Under the pieces are notes generated by a model that saw nothing but the letters and a program-made list of their open reading frames with translations, did not search any database and was not told the origin of the DNA. The translations under genes were made by a program, and so were the position numbers. From DASVWH01 sp036389715 (lineage in GTDB: Bacteria > Acidobacteriota > Blastocatellia > Pyrinomonadales > Pyrinomonadaceae), in contig DASVWH010000196.1 in NCBI GenBank assembly GCA_036389715.1, positions 1 to 17,245 on the forward strand: a stretch of DNA of 17,245 bases, written 5' to 3'. Below are positions 6,739 to 14,829 of this stretch, piece by piece. Position 1 is the first letter of the stretch; every line of letters begins with the position of its first letter.

Positions 6739-7638
6739 ATGAAGGACGATCAAACGAACACCGGGGTAGCAGAGCCGCCGGGCGAGACGGCTGCGAGCGA
6801 GCGCTCAACTTCTCAACCGGCCCGCGCCATCCATCGAAACGGGTTCGAGAAAGCCGCTGTCGTCGAGCAGCAGACGCGCGGGCCGCGCAAGACCATCTGG
6901 CGCGAGTATTTCGAGTCGGCCGTCGTGACGGTCATCATGGCGCTCTTCGGAATGACCTTCATCGTCCAGGCCGTCAAGGTCCCGACCGGCTCGATGCAGA
7001 ACACCATCACCATCGGAGACCACCTGCTCGTCAATAAGTTTATCTTTGCGCCGGGCACTCCGCTGCCTTTCCTTCCGCAGCGCGAGATCAAGCGCGGCGA
7101 CATCGTCGTCTTCAAGTATCCGGGCAATCCGAACGACGATGAGGGCGATAAAAGACCGGATAATCTTCCGTTCAAAACCAACTACGTCAAACGAGTCATC
7201 GGCCTGCCCGGAGATCACATAGAGGTCCAGGACAAGACAGTCTTCGTCAACGGCCAGCCGCTGCCCGAACACCGGATCGCCGCCATTGACTTCTCGAACA
7301 ACGACGGGATAGACGAGCCCGAAGACAAGATGGCGCTCGAAGTTAAGAATAACCCGCCGCGCGAGCCCGGCGAATCATACGACGTTTACTACACCAATAA
7401 ACCGCTCGACAGCGGCAAGGTCTTCGACGTGCCCGCGGACTCTTACTTCGTGATGGGCGATAATCGCAACAACAGCGCCGACAGCCGCGTCTGGTTATAT
7501 TTAAAGCGTGAGTACGTGGTCGGCCGCGCGATGTTCGTCTACTGGTCCTACGACGAAAGCGCCCCGTCGGCCGGAAACCCGCTCGTTGACTTCTTCAGGA
7601 ACAGCCGCTGGAATAGAACCGGCACGATGGTCAAGTGA
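6739..7638 (+). CDS. lepB: Signal peptidase I
   Basis: A 299-residue type I signal peptidase, which removes signal peptides from exported proteins at the outer face of the cytoplasmic membrane with a Ser/Lys dyad. Residues 1-52 are a polar cytoplasmic extension, and one transmembrane helix spans about 60-78. Box B, VPTGSMQNTI, holds nucleophile S85. Box D, YVKRVIGLPGD, holds general base K151. Box E is GDNRNNSADSR at 240-250. A longer polar insertion (about 180-225) separates boxes D and E. The ATG has AGGA 7 nt upstream. It follows rnc closely and is closed by a hairpin. It would process the signal peptides seen in several neighbouring proteins. Confidence 0.96.
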   Translation: MKDDQTNTGVAEPPGETAASERSTSQPARAIHRNGFEKAAVVEQQTRGPRKTIWREYFESAVVTVIMALFGMTFIVQAVKVPTGSMQNTITIGDHLLVNKFIFAPGTPLPFLPQREIKRGDIVVFKYPGNPNDDEGDKRPDNLPFKTNYVKRVIGLPGDHIEVQDKTVFVNGQPLPEHRIAAIDFSNNDGIDEPEDKMALEVKNNPPREPGESYDVYYTNKPLDSGKVFDVPADSYFVMGDNRNNSADSRVWLYLKREYVVGRAMFVYWSYDESAPSAGNPLVDFFRNSRWNRTGTMVK

Positions 7639-7669
7639 ACACCGCTCTTCAGGGGCGAATCGATCTCGC

Positions 7670-7710
7670 AGGGCGGAAGAATGAAGCGGCCGGACTCATT
7701 CTTTCGCCCT
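7670..7710 (+). terminator. Hairpin terminator after lepB
   Basis: A 15-bp stem (7670-7684 with 7696-7710, one G-U wobble) encloses an 11-nt loop and lies 31 bp after the lepB stop. Its outer pairs are GC-rich and it is followed by TTTG, a short T-run. Confidence 0.6.
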
Positions 7711-7761
7711 TTGCCTGTCCGTCGCCCGCGCCCGCTTCCGCGATTCACCTTCGAGATTCAT

Positions 7762-7790
7762 ATCACACCGGGTTCGGCTCGTGTTAAGAT
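7762..7790 (+). promoter_or_regulatory. Candidate promoter for the bCNG channel gene
   Basis: ATCACA at 7762-7767 (4 of 6) and TAAGAT at 7785-7790 (5 of 6) are 17 bp apart and lie just after the lepB terminator. The predicted leader is about 60 nt. Confidence 0.35.
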
Positions 7791-7858
7791 GCGCCCCGCC
7801 CTGTGTCGAGTGTCGGTTTCCCTGCTCGTTCTCTTAATCTCAAAGATTCACGCACGCG

Positions 7859-9403
7859 ATGAGCTTCTGGAATTACGTACAAACGGCGGCCGGAATGGCG
7901 GGAGCGTTTCACTGGGTGGCGCTCTCTTTTGTCCTGGCCGCGCTCGTGCTCTCGGCGCTGGTTCCGACCGAGCGCAAGCGGATTCGGGCGGCGATGCTGC
8001 TCTTCCTTATCTCGGTCGCCGCGCTCTTCGTCGCGGCCGCGCTGCTTTACTACGGCTCGGACCCGGCCAAAAGCACTGCCTATCGCTGGGTGCGCTGGGC
8101 GGCGCTCTTTAGCGAGGGCATCGCCATCGTCAACCTGGCGAGCGTCTTCGTCTTCGACGTCGCGCTCGACCTCGTGCGGCTCAAGCCGCCGCGCATTCTC
8201 CGCGACCTCCTGATCGCCTTCGCTTATATCGTCGTCGCCATCATGCTGCTCTCTTCGAGCGGTGTTGACCTGACCGGCATCGTCGCCACCTCTGCCGTCA
8301 TCACGGCGGTCGTCGGCTTCTCCTTGCAGGACACGCTCGGCAACGTGATGGGCGGAATGGCTTTGCAGATGGAGCGCACCATCGGCGTCGGCGACTGGAT
8401 TCGCGTGGACCAGCACGAGGGACAGGTGGTCGAGATTCGCTGGCGGCAGACTTCAATCGAGACGCGCAACTGGGACACGGTCGTGATTCCGAACAGCGTC
8501 TTGATGAAGGGGCAGGTGCTGCTCCTGGGCCGACGGCTCGGAGCGCCGAAGCAGCATCGCCAGTGGGTCTACTTCAACGTGGACTTTCGTTATCCGCCGA
8601 CCGACGTGATCGAGGCTGTCGAGGCGGCGCTTCGCGCAGAGCCCATCCGCAGCGTCGCCAGCGAGCCCGCGCCGCATTGCCTGACGCTCGACTTCAAGGA
8701 GAGCTACATCACCTACGCCGCGCGTTACTGGCTGACCGACCTGGCGTTGACAGACCCGACCGATTCGGTCGTCCGCTCGCGCATCTACTTTGCGCTGCGC
8801 CGCGCCGGAATCCCGCTCTCCATTCCGGCCCACTCCCTGTTCATCACCGAAGACGACGCGGGCCGCCGCCAGCGCAAGCAGGGCGAGGAGATAGAACGCC
8901 GCGTCGAGGCGCTCCGGGAGGTCGAGCTTTTTCACGCGCTGACGGATGAGGAACGGCGCAGGCTGGCCGCGCGGATGAGCGTCGCGCCCTTTGTCAGGGG
9001 CGAGGCGATGACGCGCCAGGGTGCGGAGGCCCACTGGCTCTATATCATGACGAAGGGCGAGGCCGAGGTGCGCGTCTCTCTGGACGGCAAGTTGAGCGAG
9101 AAGGTGGCGACGCTGCACGCAGGGGATTTCTTCGGCGAGATGGGCCTGATGACGGGCGAGCCGCGCACGGCCACGGTCGTCGCGCAGAGCAACGTCGAAT
9201 GCTATCGCCTGGACAAGGAGGGCTTTCACGAGATACTGCGCCGCCGCCCGGAAGTCGCCGAAGACATCTCTCACATCCTGGCGCGCCGCCGCGTCGAACT
9301 CGAAGCCATCCGCGAAGACCTTAACGAAGAGGCCATGCGCCTGCGCATGCACCGCACGCAGGGAGACCTCCTCCAACGCATCCGCAAGTTTTTCACTCTC
9401 TAA
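7859..9403 (+). CDS. MscS-type channel with C-terminal cyclic-nucleotide-binding domain (bCNG)
   Basis: A 514-residue membrane protein. Hydrophobic helices lie at about 15-35, 43-64, 84-105 and 113-133, with a glycine-rich MscS pore helix at about 136-166 (VDLTGIVATSAVITAVVGFSLQDTLGN). The MscS beta domain follows (GDWIRVDQHEGQVVEIRWRQTSI, then VVIPNSVL) and a C-terminal MscS alpha/beta part to about 325. Residues 355-475 are a cNMP-binding domain with an intact phosphate-binding cassette: FFGEMGLMTGEPRTATV, with G426-E427 and R436-T-A. A charged helix ends the protein. This is the bacterial cyclic-nucleotide-gated (bCNG) architecture of the MscS superfamily; members studied respond to nucleotide and have little or no mechanosensitivity. 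No Shine-Dalgarno is seen before the ATG. The ligand (cAMP or cGMP) cannot be told from the sequence. Confidence 0.93.
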   Translation: MSFWNYVQTAAGMAGAFHWVALSFVLAALVLSALVPTERKRIRAAMLLFLISVAALFVAAALLYYGSDPAKSTAYRWVRWAALFSEGIAIVNLASVFVFDVALDLVRLKPPRILRDLLIAFAYIVVAIMLLSSSGVDLTGIVATSAVITAVVGFSLQDTLGNVMGGMALQMERTIGVGDWIRVDQHEGQVVEIRWRQTSIETRNWDTVVIPNSVLMKGQVLLLGRRLGAPKQHRQWVYFNVDFRYPPTDVIEAVEAALRAEPIRSVASEPAPHCLTLDFKESYITYAARYWLTDLALTDPTDSVVRSRIYFALRRAGIPLSIPAHSLFITEDDAGRRQRKQGEEIERRVEALREVELFHALTDEERRRLAARMSVAPFVRGEAMTRQGAEAHWLYIMTKGEAEVRVSLDGKLSEKVATLHAGDFFGEMGLMTGEPRTATVVAQSNVECYRLDKEGFHEILRRRPEVAEDISHILARRRVELEAIREDLNEEAMRLRMHRTQGDLLQRIRKFFTL

Positions 9404-9539
9404 GACGCGCAACGTTCGCACTCTGGCTCAAAGCCGGTGCTTTTGCCTGGCGGCGGATGCCGGTTTGAACAGAAGCCGGGCGTCCGGCCCGGAGGTTTGA
9501 CCACAATCTCGGCCGCGGCGCGCAGTTTGCTTTTGCCAG

Positions 9540-9567
9540 TTGACGGCGCAAAATTGTGTCGCATAAT
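9540..9567 (+). promoter_or_regulatory. Promoter of the YihY-family gene
   Basis: TTGACG (5 of 6) at 9540-9545 and CATAAT (5 of 6) at 9562-9567 with 16-bp spacing. The predicted start near 9574 gives a leader of about 16 nt. It lies inside the longer open frame that begins at 9437, which argues for the 9590 start. The remaining gap 9404-9539 shows only short GC-rich inverted words. Confidence 0.55.
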
Positions 9568-9589
9568 CAATCAGGGAAAGGGTAAGAAT

Positions 9590-10537
9590 ATGGCATCCAT
9601 GTGGGGGCTCGGCGGACTGAGCTGGAAGCAGTTGGGCAAGCGTGTCTGGAATCAAATCAACGAAGACGATGTCTGGGGGCGCGCCGCGCAGCTCTCCTAC
9701 TACTTTTTGCTGGCGCTCTTCCCGCTGCTGATCTTCCTCACCTCGATGCTCGGCATCTTCGCGGCCGGGACGGAGCTGCGTCACAACCTGCTCGATTACC
9801 TGGCCAGGGTGATGCCCCCGTCAGCCTCTACGCTCGTCAGCCAGACGATTGACAACGTCATCAATTCGTCGGGCGGCGGCAAACTCTCTTTCGGCATCCT
9901 GGCCACGCTCTGGGCGGCTTCAAACGGGATGGGCGCGATCAGCGAATCGCTCAACGCCGCCTACAACGTGAAGGAGACGCGCCCCTGGTGGAAGGTGCGC
10001 CTGGTGACGATAGGCTTGACGATTGCACTAGCCCTGCTGATTATGTCGGCGCTGACGCTCACGCTCTACGGCGGGCAGATCGCCGAGCTGATCGCTTCGC
10101 ACAAGGGACTGAGCGAAGCCTTTACCATTACCTGGAAGATAGTCCAGTGGCCCATCGTGCTCGCCTTCGTCCTGCTCTCCTTCAGCCTGATCTATTATTT
10201 CGCGCCCGACCTGACCGACCAGGACTGGAAGTGGGTGACGCCCGGCGCGGGCCTCGGCGTCGCGCTCTGGCTGCTGGTCTCCTTCGGCTTTCGCGCCTAT
10301 CTCAACTTTTTCGACTCCTACAGCGCCACCTACGGCTCGCTCGGCGCGGTGATAATCCTGATGCTCTGGTTCTACCTGACGGGCGCAGCCATCCTGATCG
10401 GCGGCGAAATCAACTCCGAAGTCGAAAACGCGATGGCCGAAGAGGGAGCGCCCGATGCAAAGGAGCGCGGCGAGAAGAGCCCCGACGAAAACGAGCGCAA
10501 GCACTCCGGCAAAGCTACCCGCAAGTCGAAGAGATGA
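9590..10537 (+). CDS. YihY/virulence factor BrkB family membrane protein
   Basis: A 315-residue polytopic membrane protein. Six hydrophobic helices lie at about 34-58, 98-116, 136-160, 185-205, 215-238 and 247-272. Family hallmarks are visible: DDVWGRAAQLSYYFLLALFP at the first helix, ESLNAAYNVKETRPWW after the second, FDSYSATYGSLGAVIILM leading into the sixth, and LIGGEIN at its end. Members were once called RNase BN through a misassignment; their biochemical role is still unclear. The C-terminal 35 residues are highly charged and cytoplasmic. The frame is open from 9437, but I choose ATG 9590 because AAGGG stands 7 nt before it, a good promoter lies just upstream, and the extra N-terminal 51 residues look like translated intergenic DNA. 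Confidence 0.92.
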   Translation: MASMWGLGGLSWKQLGKRVWNQINEDDVWGRAAQLSYYFLLALFPLLIFLTSMLGIFAAGTELRHNLLDYLARVMPPSASTLVSQTIDNVINSSGGGKLSFGILATLWAASNGMGAISESLNAAYNVKETRPWWKVRLVTIGLTIALALLIMSALTLTLYGGQIAELIASHKGLSEAFTITWKIVQWPIVLAFVLLSFSLIYYFAPDLTDQDWKWVTPGAGLGVALWLLVSFGFRAYLNFFDSYSATYGSLGAVIILMLWFYLTGAAILIGGEINSEVENAMAEEGAPDAKERGEKSPDENERKHSGKATRKSKR

Positions 10538-10551
10538 AGAGCGCGAGAGAT

Positions 10552-10654
10552 TGATTCATTTGTTCATGTCATCATTGATTCATTTAAAGCCGGGTAAATG
10601 ACCACACGGCTCTGGTAGTCAAATGACTAAATGACTCAATGAACAAAGTAATCA
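10552..10654. repeat. Palindromic AATGA-rich intergenic element
   Basis: Left arm TGATTCATTTGTTCAT (10552-10567) is complementary at 14 of 16 positions to the right arm ATGAACAAAGTAATCA (10639-10654). Inside are further copies of AAATGACT or its complement, two in direct tandem at about 10621-10636, and a central AGCCG/CGGCT stem (10588-10592 with 10607-10611). The roughly 100-bp unit could fold into one long cruciform or RNA hairpin. It is AT-rich against GC-rich neighbours and makes up most of the gap between the YihY-family gene and psuG. No T-run follows, so it is not an obvious terminator. Confidence 0.6.
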
Positions 10655-10672
10655 ACGACTAAATTCTGAGCC

Positions 10673-10690
10673 CTCGTTTGACAAAACGAG
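10673..10690. repeat. Small perfect inverted repeat before psuG
   Basis: CTCGTTT at 10673-10679 and AAACGAG at 10684-10690 form a 7-bp inverted repeat with a 4-nt centre. It contains TTGACA at 10678-10683, which would be a perfect -35, but the region 17 bp downstream (AATCCT) is a poor -10. It may be an operator over a weak promoter or a simple hairpin. Confidence 0.3.
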
Positions 10691-10739
10691 TGGCAGCGGG
10701 AATCCTCTTGCCGGAGGAAGCGAGGGCGAAAACGAGGGC

Positions 10740-11648
10740 ATGCCGGGCATCTTCAAAGTCAGCGCGGAAGTGAATGCGGCTCTCGCGGCAGGGGTCGGCG
10801 TCGTTGCGCTCGAATCCACTGTCATCGCGCACGGGCTGCCGCGCCCGCAGAATCTGGAAACGGCGCAACGGCTCGAAGAGCTAATCCGCGCGGGCGGCGC
10901 TGTTCCGGCGACCATCGCCTTACTCGACGGAGACCTCCACGTCGGTCTGAGCACCGCTCAACTGGAATACCTCGCGCGCAACCCGGAGGTTCGCAAGCTC
11001 AGCCGCCGCGACCTGCCCCTGGCCGTCGCACGCGGATGGGACGGGGCGACGACCGTTGCCACGACCGCCTGGATTGCCGCCCGCGCAGGGATCAGGGTCT
11101 TCGCCACGGGCGGCATCGGCGGCGTTCATCGCGGCTCGCTGCCGGACGTTTCCGCGGACCTTCCAGAACTGGCGCGCGTTAATCTGGTAGTCGTCTGCTC
11201 CGGCGCAAAGGTGGTCCTCGACCTGCCCGCCACGCGCGAGTGGTTGGAGACGTATGGCGTGACGGTCGTCGGCTACGGCACGGACGAGCTGCCCGCCTTC
11301 TATTCGGGGCGGAGCGGCCTGCCGGTTGACGTGCGCGCCGATTCGGCAGCGGAAGCCGCGGCGATTGAGGCCGCACGCCGCAAGCTCGGGTTGGAGGGAG
11401 CGACGCTGGTGACAGTGCCTGTACCGGCGGCTGCGGAAGTCCCCGCCGGAGTCTTGCAGGAGGTGCTGGACGAAGCGCTCGCCGAGGCGCAGCGGGAGGG
11501 AATTGCCGGGCGTGAGCTGACACCGTTTCTCCTCTCGCGGATGGCTGCCCGGAGCGGCGGCGCGACGCTCCGGGCCAATATCGCACTGCTGGAAAACAAC
11601 GCCCGCATCGCGGCCGAAATCTCGCTCGCTCTTTCCGACACGGATTGA
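10740..11648 (+). CDS. psuG: Pseudouridine-5'-phosphate glycosidase
   Basis: A 302-residue protein of the usual PsuG length. The enzyme reversibly splits pseudouridine 5'-phosphate into uracil and ribose 5-phosphate in the cytoplasm, in pseudouridine salvage. Family signatures run the full length: VVALESTVIAHGLPRPQN (20-37), GAVPATIALL, KLSRRDLP, GATTVATT, FATGGIGGVHRG (121-132), VVCSGAKVVLDL (151-162) and TPFLLSRM near the end. K157 corresponds to the Schiff-base lysine (Lys166 in E. coli), E25 to the essential Glu, and D138 sits at the metal-binding position. ATG 10740 has GAGGG very close upstream (2 nt), so its ribosome binding may be atypical, but the N-terminus aligns well with the family. 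The pseudouridine kinase (psuK) usually adjacent is not in this window. Confidence 0.96.
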   Translation: MPGIFKVSAEVNAALAAGVGVVALESTVIAHGLPRPQNLETAQRLEELIRAGGAVPATIALLDGDLHVGLSTAQLEYLARNPEVRKLSRRDLPLAVARGWDGATTVATTAWIAARAGIRVFATGGIGGVHRGSLPDVSADLPELARVNLVVVCSGAKVVLDLPATREWLETYGVTVVGYGTDELPAFYSGRSGLPVDVRADSAAEAAAIEAARRKLGLEGATLVTVPVPAAAEVPAGVLQEVLDEALAEAQREGIAGRELTPFLLSRMAARSGGATLRANIALLENNARIAAEISLALSDTD

Positions 11649-11672
11649 CACCTGCGCGGCGGCCTGTATTAT
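11645..11672 (+). promoter_or_regulatory. Near-consensus promoter overlapping the psuG stop
   Basis: TTGACA (6 of 6) at 11645-11650 overlaps the psuG TGA at 11646-11648. TATTAT (5 of 6) lies at 11667-11672 with 16-bp spacing. The predicted start near 11679 leaves a leader of about 37 nt with GGAG before the peptidase ATG. Confidence 0.6.
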
Positions 11673-11715
11673 CAGAACAAAATAGCCAGTCCAACTATAT
11701 TCCCTGGAGAAGAGA

Positions 11716-13659
11716 ATGGCCGCTAGGCAGGTTGCGCCGTATGGCACTTGGAAGTCGCCGATTACCTCGGAGCTGGTCGTCGGCAGCTCAATCGGGCTCG
11801 GGCGGGTGATGCTCGACGGCGAGGATATTTACTGGCTCGAAGTGCGTCCAGCGGAGGGTGGGCGCAGCGTCGTCGTCCGCCTCACGCCCGACGGTCAAAC
11901 ATCCGACGTGACGCCGCAGCCCTTTAACACTCGCACGCGCGTGCATGAGTACGGCGGCGGCGATTACCTGGTGGCGGGCGGGACCATCTACTTCTCGAAC
12001 TTCGCGGACCAGCGCCTCTATCGCCAGCAGCCCGGCTCCGCGCCGCAGCCGCTGACCCCGGCCATAGAGATGCGTTACGCCGACGCCGTGATTGACAATC
12101 ATCGCGGCCAGCTGGTCTGCGTGCGCGAGGACCACACGCGCGGAGGCGAGCCCGTCAACACGCTCGTCCGTCTCAAGCTCGAAGGGGGCGGCGCGGGAGA
12201 GGTGCTGGCCTCGGGTAACGATTTTTATTCGTCGCCGCGACTCAGCCCCGACGGCGCGCGCCTCGCCTGGCTGACCTGGAATCACCCGAACATGCCCTGG
12301 GACGGAACGGAGCTTTGGGTCGGAGAGCTGGATGCCGGGGGCATGATGACGCGCTCGGAGCGCGTGGCGGGCGGAGTCGAAGAGTCCATCTTCCAGCCGG
12401 AGTGGTCGCCGGACGGCGTGCTCCACTTCGTCTCCGACCGCAGCGGCTGGTGGAATCTCTACCGCTTGAGCGAGCAGGGCCGAACCGAGCCGCTGCACGA
12501 GATGGCGGCCGAGTTCGGGATGCCGCAGTGGGTCTTCGGCATGTCCTCCTACGCCTTCGAGTCGGCGGAGCGCATCATCTGTGCCTACATCGAGAAGGGC
12601 AGCTCGCGGCTCGGGCGGCTTGAGACGCAGACCGACAGGCTCGAACCCATCGAGACTCCCTACACTGACATCACTTCCCTGAGCGCGAGTTCAAACCGCG
12701 CCGTTTTTCTCGGAGGCTCGCCGACGAAACCCGCGTCGGTCGTCGAGCTGAACCTGACAACCGGCGAAGCCGAAATCCTGCAACGCGCCAACACGCTCAA
12801 GATCGAGGAAGGCTATCTCTCCACCGCGCAGGCGATAGAGTTCCCGACCGAGAATGGACTGACGGCCTACGCTTTCTACTACCCGCCGCGCAATCAGGAT
12901 TACCATGCGCCGGAAGGCGAGCGCCCGCCGCTGTTGGTCAAGAGTCACGGCGGGCCGACCTCTGCCAGCACTACCACGCTCGGGCTCGGGATTCAGTACT
13001 GGACGAGCCGCGGCATCGGAGTGCTCGACGTAAACTACGGTGGAAGCACGGGTTACGGACGCGAGTATCGTCGCAGGCTGAACGGCACGTGGGGCATCGT
13101 TGACGTGGACGACTGCGCAAACGGGGCCAGCTACCTGGTCGAGCGCGGGCTGGCCGACGGCGCGAGGCTGATGATTACGGGCGGCAGCGCGGGCGGCTAT
13201 ACGACGCTCTGCGCGCTCGTCTTCCGCGACCGCTTCGGCGCGGGCGCGAGCCATTACGGCGTCAGCGATTGCGAGGCGCTGGCCAGGGAGACGCACAAGT
13301 TTGAGTCGCGCTATCTGGACCGGCTGATCGGGCCGTATCCTGAGCGCGCGGACCTTTATCGCGAGCGGTCGCCGATTCACTACGTTGATCGCCTCTCGTG
13401 TCCGGTCATCTTCTTCCAGGGCCTGGAGGATAAGATAGTCCTGCCGAACCAGGCCGAGATGATGGTCGAAGCCTTGCGCTCGAAGGGGCTGCCGGTCGCC
13501 TACGTTCCCTTCGAGGGCGAGCAGCACGGCTTTCGTCGCGCCGAAAATATCAAGCGGGCACTCGACGGCGAGCTTTACTTCTACTCGCGCGTCTTCGATT
13601 TCGAGCTGGCCGAAGAGGTCGAGCCCGTTCACATTGATAATCTTCGACGGGAGACGTAA
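11716..13659 (+). CDS. S9 family (prolyl oligopeptidase-like) serine peptidase
   Basis: A 647-residue cytoplasmic peptidase with no signal peptide. The N-terminal 370 residues form a beta-propeller with PD40/WD40-like strands (SPRLSPDGARLAWLTW, FQPEWSPDGVLHFVSDRSGWWNLY). The C-terminal alpha/beta hydrolase domain has oxyanion motif HGGP (411-414), nucleophile S491 in TGGSAGGY, D572 in FFQGLEDKIVLP and H604 in GEQHGF, so the triad is complete. It resembles the S9C acylaminoacyl-peptidase/dipeptidyl-peptidase group, which trims short peptides whose entry is gated by the propeller. GGAG precedes the ATG at about 8 nt. The next gene starts 2 bp after its stop. Exact substrate preference cannot be read from the sequence. 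Confidence 0.93.
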   Translation: MAARQVAPYGTWKSPITSELVVGSSIGLGRVMLDGEDIYWLEVRPAEGGRSVVVRLTPDGQTSDVTPQPFNTRTRVHEYGGGDYLVAGGTIYFSNFADQRLYRQQPGSAPQPLTPAIEMRYADAVIDNHRGQLVCVREDHTRGGEPVNTLVRLKLEGGGAGEVLASGNDFYSSPRLSPDGARLAWLTWNHPNMPWDGTELWVGELDAGGMMTRSERVAGGVEESIFQPEWSPDGVLHFVSDRSGWWNLYRLSEQGRTEPLHEMAAEFGMPQWVFGMSSYAFESAERIICAYIEKGSSRLGRLETQTDRLEPIETPYTDITSLSASSNRAVFLGGSPTKPASVVELNLTTGEAEILQRANTLKIEEGYLSTAQAIEFPTENGLTAYAFYYPPRNQDYHAPEGERPPLLVKSHGGPTSASTTTLGLGIQYWTSRGIGVLDVNYGGSTGYGREYRRRLNGTWGIVDVDDCANGASYLVERGLADGARLMITGGSAGGYTTLCALVFRDRFGAGASHYGVSDCEALARETHKFESRYLDRLIGPYPERADLYRERSPIHYVDRLSCPVIFFQGLEDKIVLPNQAEMMVEALRSKGLPVAYVPFEGEQHGFRRAENIKRALDGELYFYSRVFDFELAEEVEPVHIDNLRRET

Positions 13660-13661
13660 CA

Positions 13662-14792
13662 GTGAGAAAACCCTTCCGCACGGCCATTAAGCGCACACGG
13701 GCGGCGGCCCTTTTATTGCTGTTGTCCGCCTCCGCCTGGGCGCAGTCGGACAAGGTGGACGACTACGTCAGGGCCGAAATGCGCCAGCGACACATCCCGG
13801 CGCTCGCCCTCGCCGTAATTCGTGATGGCAAGGTCGTCAAAGAAAAAGCATACGGGTCAGCGAATCTCGAATTACGGATTCCAGCCACGACCGAGACCGG
13901 CTTTCAGGTCGCGTCCGTGACCAAGCTCTTCACCGCGACGGCGATTATGTCGCTGGTCGAAGAGGGCAAAATCTCGCCGGACGATAAAATCCGCAGGCTG
14001 CTTCCCGGATTGCCCGCGCGGTGGGGCAACGTCACCGTGCGTCACCTCCTGACGCATACCTCCGGGCTGCCCGATGTCTCTCTCGGCGAGGACACGGACG
14101 CCGTTATCGCCGAGACGCGCCCCGAAGCCTTGAAGAAACTGCCGTTCATGCCCCTGACTGCGCGTCCCGGCGCGAGCTGGTCCTACAACCAGACCGGCTA
14201 CATGCTGCTGGGGATGATTATCGAGAAGGTCTCCGGCAAATCTTACGAAGACTTTATGCGCGACCGCTTCTTCCACCCGCTCGGAATGGGTTCGACCAGC
14301 TTTGGAGACTCGCGCGAGGTCATCCCCGGCCGCGCCTCCGGCTACACGCGCTTCGAGCGCCAGACGAAGCCCGAGGTCTCGCCCGACAGGGTCTGGAACT
14401 ACCAGAACATCTTCCCCTCGTACCTGAATAACGCCGCCGGGCTGAACACTACGGCCGCCGATCTGGCCAAATGGGACATCGCTTTGAGTGAAGGCAAAAT
14501 CCTCAAGCAGCCCACGCTCGACCGGATGTGGACGACCGTGCGATTGAATAACGGCAAGCCGTTTCGCCTTGATGGGACTCTCGGCTACGGCTACGGCTGG
14601 CTGGTAGATGATACGCCGCATCACAAGGCCGTCGGCCATAGCGGCGGCGCGTCGTCGGCCTACATTCGATACCTGGACGATAAAATATCCGTCATCGTTT
14701 TAACCAACTGCCAGGGGGCCGACCCCGAGACTATCATCTTTGACATCGCCGCTCTCTATGCGCCCGCGCTCGCGCCGGGCGATAAGTCATAA
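13662..14792 (+). CDS. Exported beta-lactamase-fold serine hydrolase (class C/PBP-like)
   Basis: A 376-residue protein with a signal peptide (MRKPFRTAIKR, then a Leu/Ala core, cleaved after about AWA at 27). The mature part is a PF00144-type domain: nucleophile S85-V-T-K88 in QVASVTKLFTATA, Y175-N-Q177 in SWSYNQTGYMLLG in place of the usual Y-x-N, and H326-S-G-G in place of KTG. HTSGLPD and HPLGMGST are further family marks. Members include D-amino-acid peptidases, esterases and penicillin-recognising enzymes; the HSGG form fits esterase/peptidase members better than true beta-lactamases, but substrate is open. The GTG start is 2 bp after the peptidase stop and has GGGAG about 8 nt upstream, so translation is probably coupled. 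Periplasmic action is likely. Confidence 0.93.
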   Translation: MRKPFRTAIKRTRAAALLLLLSASAWAQSDKVDDYVRAEMRQRHIPALALAVIRDGKVVKEKAYGSANLELRIPATTETGFQVASVTKLFTATAIMSLVEEGKISPDDKIRRLLPGLPARWGNVTVRHLLTHTSGLPDVSLGEDTDAVIAETRPEALKKLPFMPLTARPGASWSYNQTGYMLLGMIIEKVSGKSYEDFMRDRFFHPLGMGSTSFGDSREVIPGRASGYTRFERQTKPEVSPDRVWNYQNIFPSYLNNAAGLNTTAADLAKWDIALSEGKILKQPTLDRMWTTVRLNNGKPFRLDGTLGYGYGWLVDDTPHHKAVGHSGGASSAYIRYLDDKISVIVLTNCQGADPETIIFDIAALYAPALAPGDKS

Positions 14793-14829
14793 GTGTAATC
14801 GCTTGCCCTAACTCTGAAGGATTCTCTCG

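Noticed and set aside
9437..9589. N-terminal extension of the YihY-family frame
   Set aside because: A good promoter lies inside it, the Shine-Dalgarno fits ATG 9590, and the extra 51 residues do not resemble the family.
10552..10690. CRISPR-like or tandem array before psuG
   Set aside because: The repeats are short, degenerate and inverted, with no regular spacers.
12691..13632. Long minus-strand open frame opposite the S9 peptidase gene
   Set aside because: Same high-GC shadow effect; the plus-strand catalytic triad and propeller motifs decide the coding strand.
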